Origin: Iris pallida
Taxonomy: Eukaryota; Streptophyta; Magnoliopsida; Asparagales; Iridaceae
NCBI GenBank assembly: GCA_029216955.1
Contig: JANAVB010029819.1
Location: 39,076,289 to 39,140,288 of the forward strand
Direction of reading: 5' to 3'
Length of the DNA stretch: 64,000 nucleotides
Shown here: positions 9,888 through 22,047 of the stretch, one piece after another
Layout: each line of letters opens with the position of its first letter
Position numbering within the stretch: the stretch's first letter is position 1
Notes under the pieces: model-generated
Databases searched by the model: none
Told to the model about the DNA's origin: nothing
The model's input: the letters and a program-made list of their open reading frames with translations, nothing else
Program-made: the position numbers and the translations under genes

Positions 9888-11819
9888 GATCTTGTGAGCA
9901 CCCTGAATTTTGGGTTGATTTTTTTTAATTTTTTTGATTGAATTAGCTTCAATAAATAAATTATTCTGTTTATTTATCTTTAAATGTACTTTTTCGTGCC
10001 TTTGATATTTGGAGTGTCAGGGATGTTCATCTCTGGAAACTTTATTCATGAGTTTTGTAGTGGACAGGATTACCTTCATTTTGGTATATAATGTCCCACT
10101 CATACTTATTCCTTTGTACTTTTTTTGCTTTGCACAACTTCGGATTTAGACCATTTGATCGTTGATTAATTATTAATTAATTTCCCACTCTTTTCCTTGA
10201 TCATCATATGTACGTTACCGTGACTTTTGATTTGGGAGCACAAGACCAGTCATTTTCTTGAAACCAACTTCTCATGCATGATCTACTCGAGACGCTCTTC
10301 ACCCATGACCTTCGTGTCCCACTCAGACACACCATCTTGTGCTTCGTTTGCTTCGCACAACTTTTGGGTCAATTTAGGCCAATTAATTACCTACCGTAAT
10401 TTGTGACTTGACTTCCAATTTAATTTTCGGACCCGACATCGATCCAACCTAGCCGACCCCAAATATGGACATGGCCCACATGAAACCTACTACCCGCATG
10501 ATACTTGTGTCCCATTTATTTGAGCTCCCACATGCTACTTAATTATCCATGATCATAAACACCTACTTAAATTCGATTATTGCACCATGTCCGATTTTGA
10601 CCCGACCCGGCTCAACCGAACCCAGTCCAAGCTTCAGGTTACCCTCTCTCATGACACCCTCACTCTCCTTGCCCTTGAAAAAAAATATTAAATACCTCGT
10701 TTTCCACTTCAAATATTGAGTGTATATTCCATTGATTAAATCCCTAAGAATATTCAATCCCCATTTAATCCTAGCCATTTCATTCTCCTAATTAATCCTA
10801 GCCATTCAAATTCCTACATGCAACCCACACACCCAAGCCTAGGAATTGTGGCCGGCCCTAACTTTTAGGAATAGTTTTCTCTCTCTTCCTTTAATTTTCT
10901 CTCTCTCACTCACCTCTTTCTCTTTCTCCCTTTCTAAAAAAAATTCCTACACAGCAGCTTCTTCCCTACCCCATCCCGAGCTCACCCACAGCCGACCACC
11001 TGAGCAACCACCCTCCACCCTGGCTGAGCATGGTCGCGCAGCCCTCCTCCATCATCATCACCACCACCACTCAACCACCACATCCACGCCACCACCTCCA
11101 CCAGTCTACGACCCCCACCGCCTTGGCCGCGTGCCTGACCACCGCCTTGGCTGTGCACCGTCGCACCTCCGCCGGGCCAGGCCAGGCCGCGCAGCCCTAC
11201 AAGCAACAGCAGCCACAACAGCTACTGTGCTGGTCGGCCTGAGATGGCCACTGGCCGTGCGCAGAGGTGCTGCCGCCAGCAGCCGTGGCCGCCCCTCCCC
11301 CGTGATAGGAAAACTTAGACGACCCCCTGGGTGCGCCGCTTTCCTTCCCGGTGCGATGTATAGGCGATTCGTGTATTTCGCACGAATTCTCGCCGTGACG
11401 CGCGCGGAATCAAGTCTGATTGTGCACCCCGTCGCAGCAACTTCGCACGCGATTTTCGAGAAATCTGACCGTTGGATCGGCGATTTCTTTGCTTCGTCAC
11501 AATCTCGGTATATTCGTCTTCACTCTCCTAAATTATCGTCCGTTAATTTCATCGTTTGATACATCAAAATCGGCCACCAAGTTGACCGTTTAAATTGTAT
11601 AAATTTTGGACAGTTTTGCGGAGCCAACTTCGTCGGCTTGTACCTCCTCCACCGCAGCTCTATTTGACGTGCTACTAGTTCCTGTGCACAGCTGGTATAA
11701 CCCTCTTCCTACCCCTCCTGTTTCATTTTATTGTGACCTTGTTTGATTGGTTGAATTTGACGCCAAAGTTAGTCGTCCGAATTCGTAATTTCCAACTTGT
11801 AAAATTCTATTTTTGAACA

Positions 11820-12300
11820 CGGGACTCCAGATTTCATTTCTGGCACCACCAGTAGACTCGTGGCATCGTTCGGGCATATTTATATATAAAATTCGTTAGA
11901 TTTGGAGGACGTGGGCCCTGGTACGCATTTCGGTGCAAAACGGGCCCCACAGTTCTGGTCTACGGACCAAATTGAGATCGGGTCAATGGAATCCAATTCT
12001 GGATATACCGTTGAGTTCATATTGTCATTCTGGACTCATTGACATATAGTTTGCTGAGTTTTGAGAACATTGGCTCCGGCACGTATTTTTGTGCAAACCG
12101 GAATTCTAAAGTTCTAGTCAACGGACCAAATTGAGATCGGGTCAACGGAATCCAATTCTGGATATACCGTTGGGTTCGTATCGTCATTCTTGTTTCGTGG
12201 ACATATAATTTGTTATATTTTGTAGACTTATTTTCATGCACGTTTTTTACTGCAAAACGGCTCCAATACGGATACCGTTTTTGACCCAAAATTACCTTTT
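11820..12300. repeat. Degenerate ~159-bp tandem units within the A LTR
   Basis: The block ACGGACCAAATTGAGATCGG followed by a conserved CCAATTCTGGATATACC occurs at about 11962 and again at 12121, a 159-bp step, and a third more diverged unit follows. The same arrangement is in the 3' LTR (about 32380-32720), so it predates insertion. Confidence 0.75.
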
Positions 12301-12649
12301 TGCCCTTGTGTCCAAGGACCGATGGATATGCTATCCTAGCTAATTTGATTATTCTGGACACGTTGGCGATGTTTAATTCATCATCCGACAATGTTTGTAG
12401 ATAGTTTATCTATGTATCACCCTTTTATTATAATTAATTCTTATAATATTCGTATTTCGGGATTAGTACAACGAAACCGAGATCGGTCAATTCCAGTGAT
12501 CTCACATCGCTGAAATTGACAAAAAGGACAAGTGGATCACTATAATAAGAGTATTAACTTTATCGTTGACCATCTTATCTCGATTTGTGTGTCGTAAGTT
12601 TCGACGTACGAATAACGAAGTACACTTCATATCTTTAATAATTAGACTA

Positions 12650-12770
12650 GAATTGACCCTGTTTGACCAGACTTGATCAGTTGACCAAAAGTCGACCGTA
12701 AGTCAACACTTGACCTAGTTTGACTAGATTATTGACCGGAGTTGACCTAGAGTTGACTTGACTTAGAAGA
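12650..12770. promoter_or_regulatory. Cluster of TTGAC(C/T) W-box cores in the A LTR
   Basis: About ten TTGACC/TTGACT or reverse-complement cores lie in roughly 120 bp. TTGAC(C/T) is the WRKY factor binding core. The cluster is repeated in the 3' LTR (33090-33215) and in the diverged LTR G. Regulatory use is inferred from known motif biology. Confidence 0.45.
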
Positions 12771-13928
12771 GCCTAGAATAATATAGATTGCTTGTAGAAA
12801 TTCATTTATTACAACTTGAACACCTTGTAACATGTGTTGCTTTAATAGGACTCTGTGGCTTCAGTTGGACCTCTATACCTATCAGCTGTTCAGGTTATCA
12901 GGCGAGTACATTCTCTGATCATTTCATATCATATTTAGGAGTATATTTCCTGCTTTAGATTACTTTACTTGATGCTGATACGTTGGAAACACGGATTAGT
13001 ACTATATGGATCTTGTCGTGCGATGTTATCCCCTTAGCGGATACATCGAGTATTTTATGTTCGTGTACTTTATCATGAGCATCGTGTACTCCTTGTGTTC
13101 GTGCTTTTCGTGCGCGAATCGTGTGAAATCGTGTATACTCATGTGCTCACATGATCTTCGTATACGACTATACTTCGGGTACAATAATATAACTTGGCTA
13201 GATCCTTGTGCATTGATTGGGGCAGGGAATAGAAGTGGTTATGTAATCAATCCAGTAGATTACTCGTGTACAACCTCTTTAGATTACTCGTGTACAACAT
13301 CGTGTCGTTTACATAACCGTCTTGTACTCCGAATCACTACCACTGTTAGTTCTTCTATATATTGTATCAATTTACTTACAGTCTTCCTTTTTATCATGAT
13401 TATTCTTTTAGTTTCCTGTATCTTACTCTCTAGCATGTTTATATTTCCTAACCTATTATAATTTATTGAGATGTACTATACTCGCTCCTGTCCTGACTGG
13501 ACCTGTTGATAAATTTTACAGATAGCTTGGAGGTTGCCTGCTAGCCTAGAGGAGGCACAGTAGATGTTGGATAGATAGCTAGGATTTTTCTATTTTTATT
13601 TTTTCAGTTGTCTTGAGCTGTATTTACTCTATGGATTACTGTATTTGAGATTTGAGATGTTTCTGGGTTTGTGTATCTTAGACACTTAGACTTCTTTCTG
13701 CTGTATCTCCTTGTGGATTTCATGTTTTATCTATCTTTTATCATGCTCTACCTTAGATGTGATTGAGACTGTATTTGGTATGTCACCTTTATTCGGAGTG
13801 TATATACTGTACAGGTACCTTTATATTGTTTGATGTTTGACCTAGGACAGCGTTCTACCGTCGACACTGCGGCGTAGGCTGGACATACCCACGTCTTGTG
13901 CCCTTACTCTAGGGTGCGGGTCGTGACA

Positions 13929-16094
13929 CGTTTTTAGTGGTGGCCCATGCAGGTCGAGTTTGTGTAGTGGTATTCGAACTAGAGTATAACTACAGCCTGC
14001 AGTAGGATTTGGATATGTTTTTGAAGGTACTCAATCACAGTTAGGATTCCTTGAGAGATTCCTAGGATGACCCTTGAGAATCTCATATAAAATATCTCAA
14101 AATTTGATTTTAACAGTTTATATTTACCCTTCTTGGTTTGTTAATGAATTTGATTTTTGGTATCTATTGTTGATTTAAATTTTTGTCAAGATGAAATTAT
14201 ATGGGCTAGGTCATCTCAGTTATGGAATCTAGTCATCTACAGTCACATTAGCCAGCATGGTAAGGACATATAGTCTAATTTTGGATATATTTCTCGGGTG
14301 TGGGAATTTAAGGTTTTCGCAGCTAAGCTAGCGGCATCGCAAAAAATTTAAATACCATGATTCTAGAGGTATGTACATTAGTCGAGGACTCTGTGATTAT
14401 CGTAGCCTTGCTTACTAGTATGACGAGGATTTAGAGCACCATGATTTTGGATAGACGCATATGATTATCAGATTGTACCTTAAATGGGTTTGAACATGTT
14501 TTCTCTACTTTTGTTTCAGTCCTTCTAAAAAAAAAGGAATTATTGTTTGTTTTGTTTTGTTTTGTTTTATTTTGCTTCTCATTATTTAACTTAGGAGTAG
14601 CTTTAGATGTTATTATAAACCTTGTGTAACTTCTTGCTATGAGTTTCTTCATAATACAATGAATCGATGATTTTGCTAGACCTTATCTTGGATTTGATAT
14701 TATAGCTCTGGTTTCAAAATGGTTCCTTCTTTTAAACAGATAAGCAGAACATATTTTATCATTATTTCCTTCTTGCTATTATTCTTGTATTAAATAATAA
14801 TAATAATAAAACTGTCTTGATTACCTCAATCACCTACTTTGCAATCTTAGTAGGAATCTAAATGTTGGTCTTGATATAGAATTTGATTTTTATATTGGGA
14901 CATGAAAATATATATAGTGGACACAGATACTTTGCCTGACACATATGCATGCTACACTTTGATTACCAACCTATCTAAATACATATTATTATGTTGTTGA
15001 TGTTTAAATTCTCAAAACCCCAATATTTTGATACAGTACAGTATCAGAGACTGGTTCTCTGTTTTTTCCAGTTTAAATTCGTAATTTAAATATAAATTTC
15101 ATGTTATTAGTTTTGTTTACATCACTGCACATGTATGTTATATACAGGGTTTCAATTCTTAAAGAAATTGGTTGAGTTTTGTGTTTGAATTTGTCAAATC
15201 TGAGACTGTGTGCACATTAACCCTTAATACTGGATTCTAAGTGATTAGTTCAATTTGCTTTTTTTAAAATATAATATTTTGAGCTATATACATTGTTGTA
15301 TGTAGGGATATAATGTTAGGTTTCATATTCTTACATGTTAGGTTGTGGTTGTGATGAACATTGGGTTGGTTTGATGTTCGAATTTCTCCAAAATTCTAAA
15401 ACTGAATACATGTTAACATTTTTACATTGATTTCAAATGTTTAGTTCAATTTTAGATTTAATATGTAATATTGAACTGTATGCATAGCTAAATGTATAGA
15501 TAGTATGTTAGGGTTTCATCTCCATCATGTTAGGATGTGTTGGAAGCATTGAGTTGGTTGTGATATTTCAAACCCCTAAAATCTAAAACTGCATTATGTT
15601 AATATTATAAATGTTAGCTTATTTTCAGATTTTGTATGTAAATGTTGAACTAAAACTGGGTTTAACCTTTCAATACTAAAGCTATAACCACGTACAAGGA
15701 CACACACACCCTAACTTAGTATACACTGCCATGTAAACCTAACCTTTCCTCTCCATGTTATGTTCATATATCTATATAGATATATATAGAGTTTATGCAT
15801 ACATGTTATAATGTATATATACATAACTAAATCTCTATCTCTTTATATATATGTATATGGTTAGCCATGCATGTTATGAGTAAATAGGTTGTGCATTGTA
15901 GATTGATTAACCAATATGCCATGAGTAGTGTAACTTGATAGCTATTGTTTTGAAACTCAAATCCTCCTATACACTTCATGTATATTTCACATACACACAT
16001 GCCTACTATCTAACCATATGAACATGTCCACATACACCCATACACACGCGAACCACATAACATTTACATAATGCTAGCTTTTCCCTCTCTAACA

Positions 16095-16098
<4 letters not shown>
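13929..16098 (+). other. Non-coding 5' internal region of element A
   Basis: AT-rich, with no ORF of note. No canonical primer-binding site directly abuts the LTR; the closest resemblance to TGGTATCAGAGC is TGGTATTCGAACTAGAG starting at 13968, about 39 bp inside, which is further than usual. Short AT microsatellites lie near 14788 and 15770-15850. Confidence 0.7.
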
Positions 16099-16139
<41 letters not shown>

Positions 16140-16177
16140 AATAAAATATAATATATATATATATATTATATTTTATT

Positions 16178-16215
<38 letters not shown>

Positions 16216-16218
16216 GAA
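16099..16218. repeat. ~115-bp near-perfect AT palindrome
   Basis: (TA)n arms flank a central inverted repeat, ATTATTGAATAAAATATAAT against its reverse complement, symmetric about 16158/16159. It directly abuts the tail side of retroposon D and contains the TTATTGAATAAAA word found in that element's 3' end (16271-16284). Confidence 0.85.
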
Positions 16219-16219
16219 A

Positions 16220-16260
<41 letters not shown>

Positions 16261-17933
16261 GAAAACAGATTTTTATTGAATAAAAAGGTGGCTCTTAACG
16301 AGCATTACAGGTATCATAGACTGAAAACACAAAATAGTCCTGGAAAGCTAATAAGCAAAAACAACAGTTTTTAGGGGGTAAAATGCAAAATTTTGAAAAA
16401 GAAATTTCAAAATTTCAAAATGTTTGGCCATCGGCCCACGGAGGAGGGGGGACTGGCACGCCATCCAAGGCACAGGGTTGGCTGCCCGATGTGCATGCGG
16501 ACCAAGGAGGTTGGTGGGCGCGTCTTCCGAGGGAGGGCGGTCTGCACGAGGCGGCGCGTCTTCCGAGGGAGGGCGGTCTGCACGAGGCGACCGACAGGTC
16601 GGTGGGCCGGTGAGGCGGCGGAAGGGGTGGTGGGCCGGTGAGCGCCGGGATAACCGGCTACCGATGGAAAGAGAACGGGGAGGGAGGGGCTGCACAGGCT
16701 GGGGAGGGGGCTGCCACTGCTCCGGCGACCGAGCGCGGCCCCGCCGGCGGAGGCAGCGGGACGCGGTGGGCGGGAGACGCCGAGGGGGGGAGGCCGTAGG
16801 AAGGGCCGCCGACTGGGTGAGAAAGCCGCCGACGAGGGGAGGAAACCGCCGACGAGGGGAGGAAGCCGTCGACAGGGGGAGGGGGCCACCGCCAGGGGAG
16901 AGGGGGTATGGACCTCGACACCTGGAGTAGGAGAAGAGACGCTCCAGGGAGGAGGACGGCAGGCCGAGGGGCGCCGCGCGGGCTCGCGAGAAGGGGAAGA
17001 GCCCCGCCGGCAGGGGGAGGAGAAGGGAGCCCAGTCACGCTGGAAGGGGAGGGCCGGAGACACGGTGACGGTGGGAGGTCCGGCGGTGGGGCCAGCCCGG
17101 CCACCGCCGTAGAAGCTAACGTGAGAAAGTGAGGAAAGGGAGAGGAAGGGGACGAGAGCGGCGGAGGGAACGCTGGGGACCCGAGCGGGCGTCACGGGGC
17201 GGGGACGGCACGGCCACCGCCAGAGAAGGGGACGCAGCGCGTCCCGAGGGGGGACCACCGACGCGAGCTCCGGTGAGTGGGCCCAGGCGGCGGGGAAGGA
17301 GGGCGGGGCCTCCAGCGGGCCCGAGGGCGGAGCGGAGGAGAGGGTCGGGGGACCCGCTGCTACCCGGGAGGCGTAGGAAGGACGCAGCCGGCGTGGGCCA
17401 CTGCAGGGAGAAGGAGGTGTCTGGAGCAGGAGGCGCGGCGGAGGAGGATGCCGCCGCCACGGGACGAGGTGGAAGGGGGCCGGGCCGAGGGGTGAGGGGC
17501 CGGAGGGTGGCGGCAGCACAGGGGACGACTCCAGCAAGGGGCTGAGGACGCTAGGGTGTGCTGCCGGGCCAAGAGGGGGCCAGCGCCTGGCCCGACGGTG
17601 CCGGTGGCGACGGGGACGGCGTCGCGGGGAGAGGGGGAGAGGGGTGAAGGGAAGAGGCTATTCGCCGAGAAGGGAGCACCCCACGGCGGGAGGGGGGGCG
17701 GCGAAAGGAGGGAGGGGCCAAAAGTGAGGGAGCCAAGCGGAGGGAGGCCAGCCAGGAGAACGGGGGGAGAGGGAAGACCTACCAAAGGGGAGGAGGAGGA
17801 GGAAAAGGGGGCCAGCCGAGCCAAGGAGGCCTGTCGGCCAGCCGAGCCAGGCGTCCACCGGGGGGGGCGGCGTGGCAAGCAAGGGAGCTCCCGCTCCCAC
17901 CTGCATCCTCATTTATAAAAAAAAAAAAATATT
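16211..17933 (-). mobile_element. Retroposon D: GC-rich insert with minus-strand poly(A) signal and ~21-bp target duplication
   Basis: A GC-rich block (about 16430-17900) in very AT-rich surroundings ends, on the minus strand, with a less GC-rich 3' region containing AATAAA (in TTCAATAAAAATC) and a (TA)n tail (16232-16256). The flanks carry near-identical direct repeats, ATTTAGAAAAAAAAAAAATAT at 16211-16231 and a copy with one substitution and one extra A at 17911-17932, as expected of LINE-type target-primed insertion. Long open frames on both strands reflect GC bias and show no reverse transcriptase, so it may be a 5'-truncated LINE, a LINE 5'/3' derivative or a retroposed transcript. Interval includes the flanking duplications. 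Confidence 0.6.
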
Positions 17934-18318
17934 GTGATTGGATTTCAACGCAATTGACTTTTATTCTTTAACTTTTGATTTGATTTTTCTTTGAATAGTA
18001 CCCCCTTATAGATAATTAGTTGTTATCTTTATTTTATTTTTGATAAGTACCAGTTTTCATATAGGATGGTAGACTACCTTACAGTTTTGATGATTTGTTA
18101 TTTCTGTATCTTTTCCAGTTTAACACCCCTGATTGCTTGTATGTTTTGATACCCTATGACCGTTTTGGTTTAGCATGACTAGTATACCTAGATGAGACTT
18201 TCACTACCACCATATGCCATGACCCTGTATGCCGTCCTTTTTAATCGTATGATTTGTTTAAGTTCTGAGAATTTGATTGTGGAGGGTTGACCTAGAAGGA
18301 GTATGAACATTTTAATTT
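17934..18318 (+). other. 3' internal region of element A, no gene
   Basis: AT-rich non-coding sequence of A that continues at 30336 once solo LTR C is discounted. It ends in the AATTT target site (18314-18318) of C. Confidence 0.8.
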
Positions 18319-18998
18319 TGTAAAACCCCTAAATTTTTACTATTTTTTTTAAATTTTGGTACTGATTTAAAATTTTTGTATTGTACGTCGCGTAGTCGTA
18401 TTGTACGTCGTGCACGAAATTTTAATTTTCGTTTTTGCTCGACGAGTGCGAATATGTGCGAGCGTACATATTTTTAGAAAAACATTTTTTCTATTTTTTT
18501 GGTTTCAAAATAATATATGTAATAATTATTTCTAGCTATCATTTTCAAGTTTATGATTTTAATTATGAAAAGCCTTTCATTTATACAGTTATAATATAAA
18601 TTATTTTTCCTATAAAATGGTATATTAGAAAAGTATATTTACGTAAACATTATTTGTACATACATATATATTTAGTAATTATTTATTAGTTATTTTAAAT
18701 AATAGTGTATTTTTAAAATTATTATTATAGCATTTTTAGAAAACATATTTTAAAATTATTGTACCAATTTAAATCTTGATTTGATTTATGGATATATTTT
18801 AAATAGTACATTAATATCTATATTTGGAATTTGAGTTATCTTAATTGATTTTAAAATAAAGGATATAATTTAAATTAGATTTGAATTGGATTTTGGTTTA
18901 GATTTGGATTATGGAATTGATTTAAATTTAGTAACTTAATTATCTAAATTGGGTTTGAACTACTCCTAATCCTTAACTAATTGGGAATTCCCACGTCC

Positions 18999-19006
18999 TA
19001 TAAATA
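18999..19006 (+). promoter_or_regulatory. TATA box of LTR C
   Basis: TATAAATA in GTCCTATAAATAGGCAGG lies about 680 bp into the LTR, followed by a CA-rich start-like region. Confidence 0.6.
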
Positions 19007-20108
19007 GGCAGGTACTCCTCCAATTCATTATTCATCCACAACAAAATTTCACAACCAAACGTGTATCGTGTCTGTGTTCCACCATCCACAATCTTATTCC
19101 ATTTATACACATACATTTATTTTTCCGTGTCGACAACCCCGACACGATATATCAAATTCCTAAATCTAACCCTAAGCCCTGTCCCGGTTCACCCCGACCT
19201 CTGGCCGACCCCGTCATCAACCGTCACCGTCACCGCCACAGATCCTCCGGACTTCGACCACCTCTGCTAACCCCGCCGGCGACCAAGAAACACCACAGAC
19301 CACCATCACCACCGCTGGCAGCCACCCGACCCTGGCTCCACCGCCAACACCTAATTCTCATCGCCGTCACCCATAACCGCCATCAGCATCACCATTAAAA
19401 CACCCACCACCGCCCAAAACTAAAGACCAAGGAAAAATCGAAACCCTCACCTGGCCGTCGCGTCTCCCCGCAAGCTCCGCCCGGAGCCGCACTCGCGCCG
19501 CCTCCTCCCTGGCGTGCCGCGACCCCCACAGCAGCGCTCCACCGCCGCTTGCGCATGCTTCCTTCGCCGCGAGCGTCGGCCACCACGGGAGCTGACGGCC
19601 GCCAGCGTGCCCTAGCATCCGCACAGCCTCTGGCGCCGCCCCTTGCCGTCAGAACCACCGACTCTCCCACCGGCGTCCTCCTTCCGCATCCCCTTTTTCC
19701 GTACAGTCGAAACCCCCGTCGGCCCTTCCTCCTCTTCACCCGCCTAACGCCGCCGTCTCCACCGGAAAAATCCCCGCAGTCGTCCATGGCGTGCGCCGCC
19801 ACCGCGGCCCATGGCCTCCGCCGCCCTTCTTCCCTTTCTCCTCCTTCTCGTCCTCCGCAGCGCCGCCTCATCCCGCGACGAACCCCAGCCGCGACTTCCG
19901 CATGACCCCGCCGGAAACTGCTGGCCGGAACCTTAGCTCTCCGCCTCCCCTTTCTCGCACTCTCTCTCAATTTCTCCGCTCCCCTCTCGAATCTCTCGCT
20001 CTCCCTCTCCGTCTCTCTCTCCTTCCTCCTCTGTCTTTTTTCCTTCTTTCTTTCTGTCTTTTCTACACTGTTCTCCTCTAAAAGAGGAGAACGACTTTCA
20101 GTGCTGAT

Positions 20109-20113
20109 TTTTA

Positions 20114-20180
<67 letters not shown>

Positions 20181-20222
20181 GTTATTTCTTTTATTATTTA
20201 TTATTATTATTATTATTATATT
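20109..20222. repeat. (TTA)n microsatellite
   Basis: An almost pure run of TTA/ATT trinucleotides with minor interruptions, inside LTR C. Confidence 0.95.
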
Positions 20223-22047
20223 ATTGTTTAAGTACTATAAGTATATTTTTGGATATGAAATAAGTATTAATTTTGTATTGATTTAGGGTAACTGCCAGTA
20301 CAGGTGGATTGTATATTGTACTATACTATGTTATAGTATATATATAGATATATATAAACTTTTTATAATACTACTATTCTTGGTATTGTTATTAGCATTA
20401 ATTAAGTATTATCCATATATACTATTTTATTAAATAAACACGTGATAAATAATTTCATATACATTTATATTGTACATGTATTTGCAAGGGTTTGACTAAG
20501 GCTTTGTAGAAATAATTATCATGGGTTAAAATCTATTTTTGTAAGATAAGTATTTCTTTTAGGCAATTTTGGACTTTACTAATATATATGGGTTTTTGGC
20601 CTTTAATAGAGACTAATGTTTTATATTTTCAAATATTTTATATATAATTTTATATACAATATTTTTACTAAGATTTCTAAATTTGGATTTTAAATACTTT
20701 CTAATACTATATATTTTTTTGATTAATAATAATTAAAGGGTTACTTGCTTAAGGATAATAAAATTAGCTTACTCAATATGTTTTTCAAAAGGGTTTATAA
20801 GTATTTTTCTAAATAAATAAAAATATTTTCAACCACTAGCATATATTTTACAAATTGATCATACTAATTCCTTCGACCATTCTTCAGTCCATGACTAAAT
20901 CCTCTTATTCCTATTCTGTCACCAAATCCGTACCACCTTATGTCCTTCCTAACTATTCTGACCGTCCCGGACCCAATGGAACTGTCTGTGCCATCAACAG
21001 AGGTCCACTTGCATAGTTGTTGCACCGAAGTCGAAGTTCGTGCCACATTGATTATCGCAGCACATCAGGCGTACTACCAGGCAAGACACCTTGCCATTTG
21101 CTGTTTAATTATTTTAGCTCATATTTCATGCATTATTTATTTTCTTTATGCAAAATAAACTATGATACATGGCATAACCTGTTAGAACTTACTGTTCATT
21201 TATATTTCCTGCTATGTATTATTTTTCTTATATTAAACCTAGATTTCAGGGACCACCTTGTGTGTTGCATTCATTGGCCTTGACACGCTATAACACGAAT
21301 TTGTGTGTCGCATCTAGGATACGGAAGTGCGTGATTGGCTGGCCACCTGTACGTACAAGCCGTGCGATAGGAATAACCGCTAATAGAATTGCATGCTAGT
21401 TTGACTTAGCGGTTATAGAGGTTAATGTTGTGGATACAACATAGTAGGCATTGTGCGGGGAGGACAATTCCTTAGCGTATGGGCTTCGATGCACTTTTTC
21501 TTGTGACCCGGACTCTCCGCTGGAGATACGGGGTTGATGACCCATGATTACTGATGGCCACTGACGATTCTGCAGAACGTCATGCTCTTACTGATGGGGC
21601 CCCTGGTGCCCAAGGGGGACTACGCCGATCCTATTCAGCCAGGGCCCATGCGTAGGAAGGATTTTTCTTAACTACATTCCACTTAGAACGGTTAGGCTAC
21701 CTTATCCGTTAGGTACGAGTACTTTTGGTTTGGGTACTTGTATCTGACCGTGGCTTGGAACAATAACTTATCGCGGATTAGTTCGTCACATCTTGTCCTT
21801 GTTTGGTTGTAGGTGTGACTTACTACTTCGATGAGAAGGTACTGAACCTTGTTGGGGTCCGGATACCATATTAGATTCTTAGCATGGAAAGATACGCCAT
21901 CGTGAACCATCTCCTGTCCTTGTTTGGTTGGGGGGATGGTACGCTCGTTCAGTAGGTGCGTATTGGACCATGTTATAAATTCAATTGACTTATTTATTTG
22001 AGCAATATTTATTCAGTTTATATGGCATGATATTATGTGTCTTGTTA

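Larger units (their letters stand above)
9893..13928 (+). repeat. 5' LTR of element A (4036 bp)
   Basis: It starts TGTGAGCACC and ends GGTCGTGACA, and matches 30367-34350 along its whole length with scattered substitutions and small indels. It contains a GC-rich CCACC-type section (10950-11350), a roughly 159-bp tandem duplication (11820-12300) and a cluster of TTGAC motifs (12650-12770). Open frames inside (for example from 10846 and 13006) are not conserved in length between the two LTR copies and are not counted as genes. Confidence 0.95.

Noticed and set aside
10846..11559. 237-codon frame in the 5' LTR of A
   Set aside because: The equivalent frame in the 3' LTR (31324-31839) shares its start but is shifted by indels; composition is low complexity.
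13006..13461. 151-codon hydrophobic frame in the 5' LTR of A
   Set aside because: Only the first ~70 codons persist in the 3' LTR; similarity is explained by LTR identity.
16407..17537. 376-codon minus-strand open frame
   Set aside because: Pro/Arg/Ser-rich with overlapping long frames on both strands, as GC-rich low-stop DNA gives by chance; no domain and inside a retroposon insert.
19395..19970. 191-codon minus-strand frame in LTR C
   Set aside because: Arg/Gly-rich translation of a GC-rich LTR zone, with competing plus-strand frames; no domain.
20101..20286. Poly-leucine open frame
   Set aside because: Translation of a (TTA)n microsatellite.
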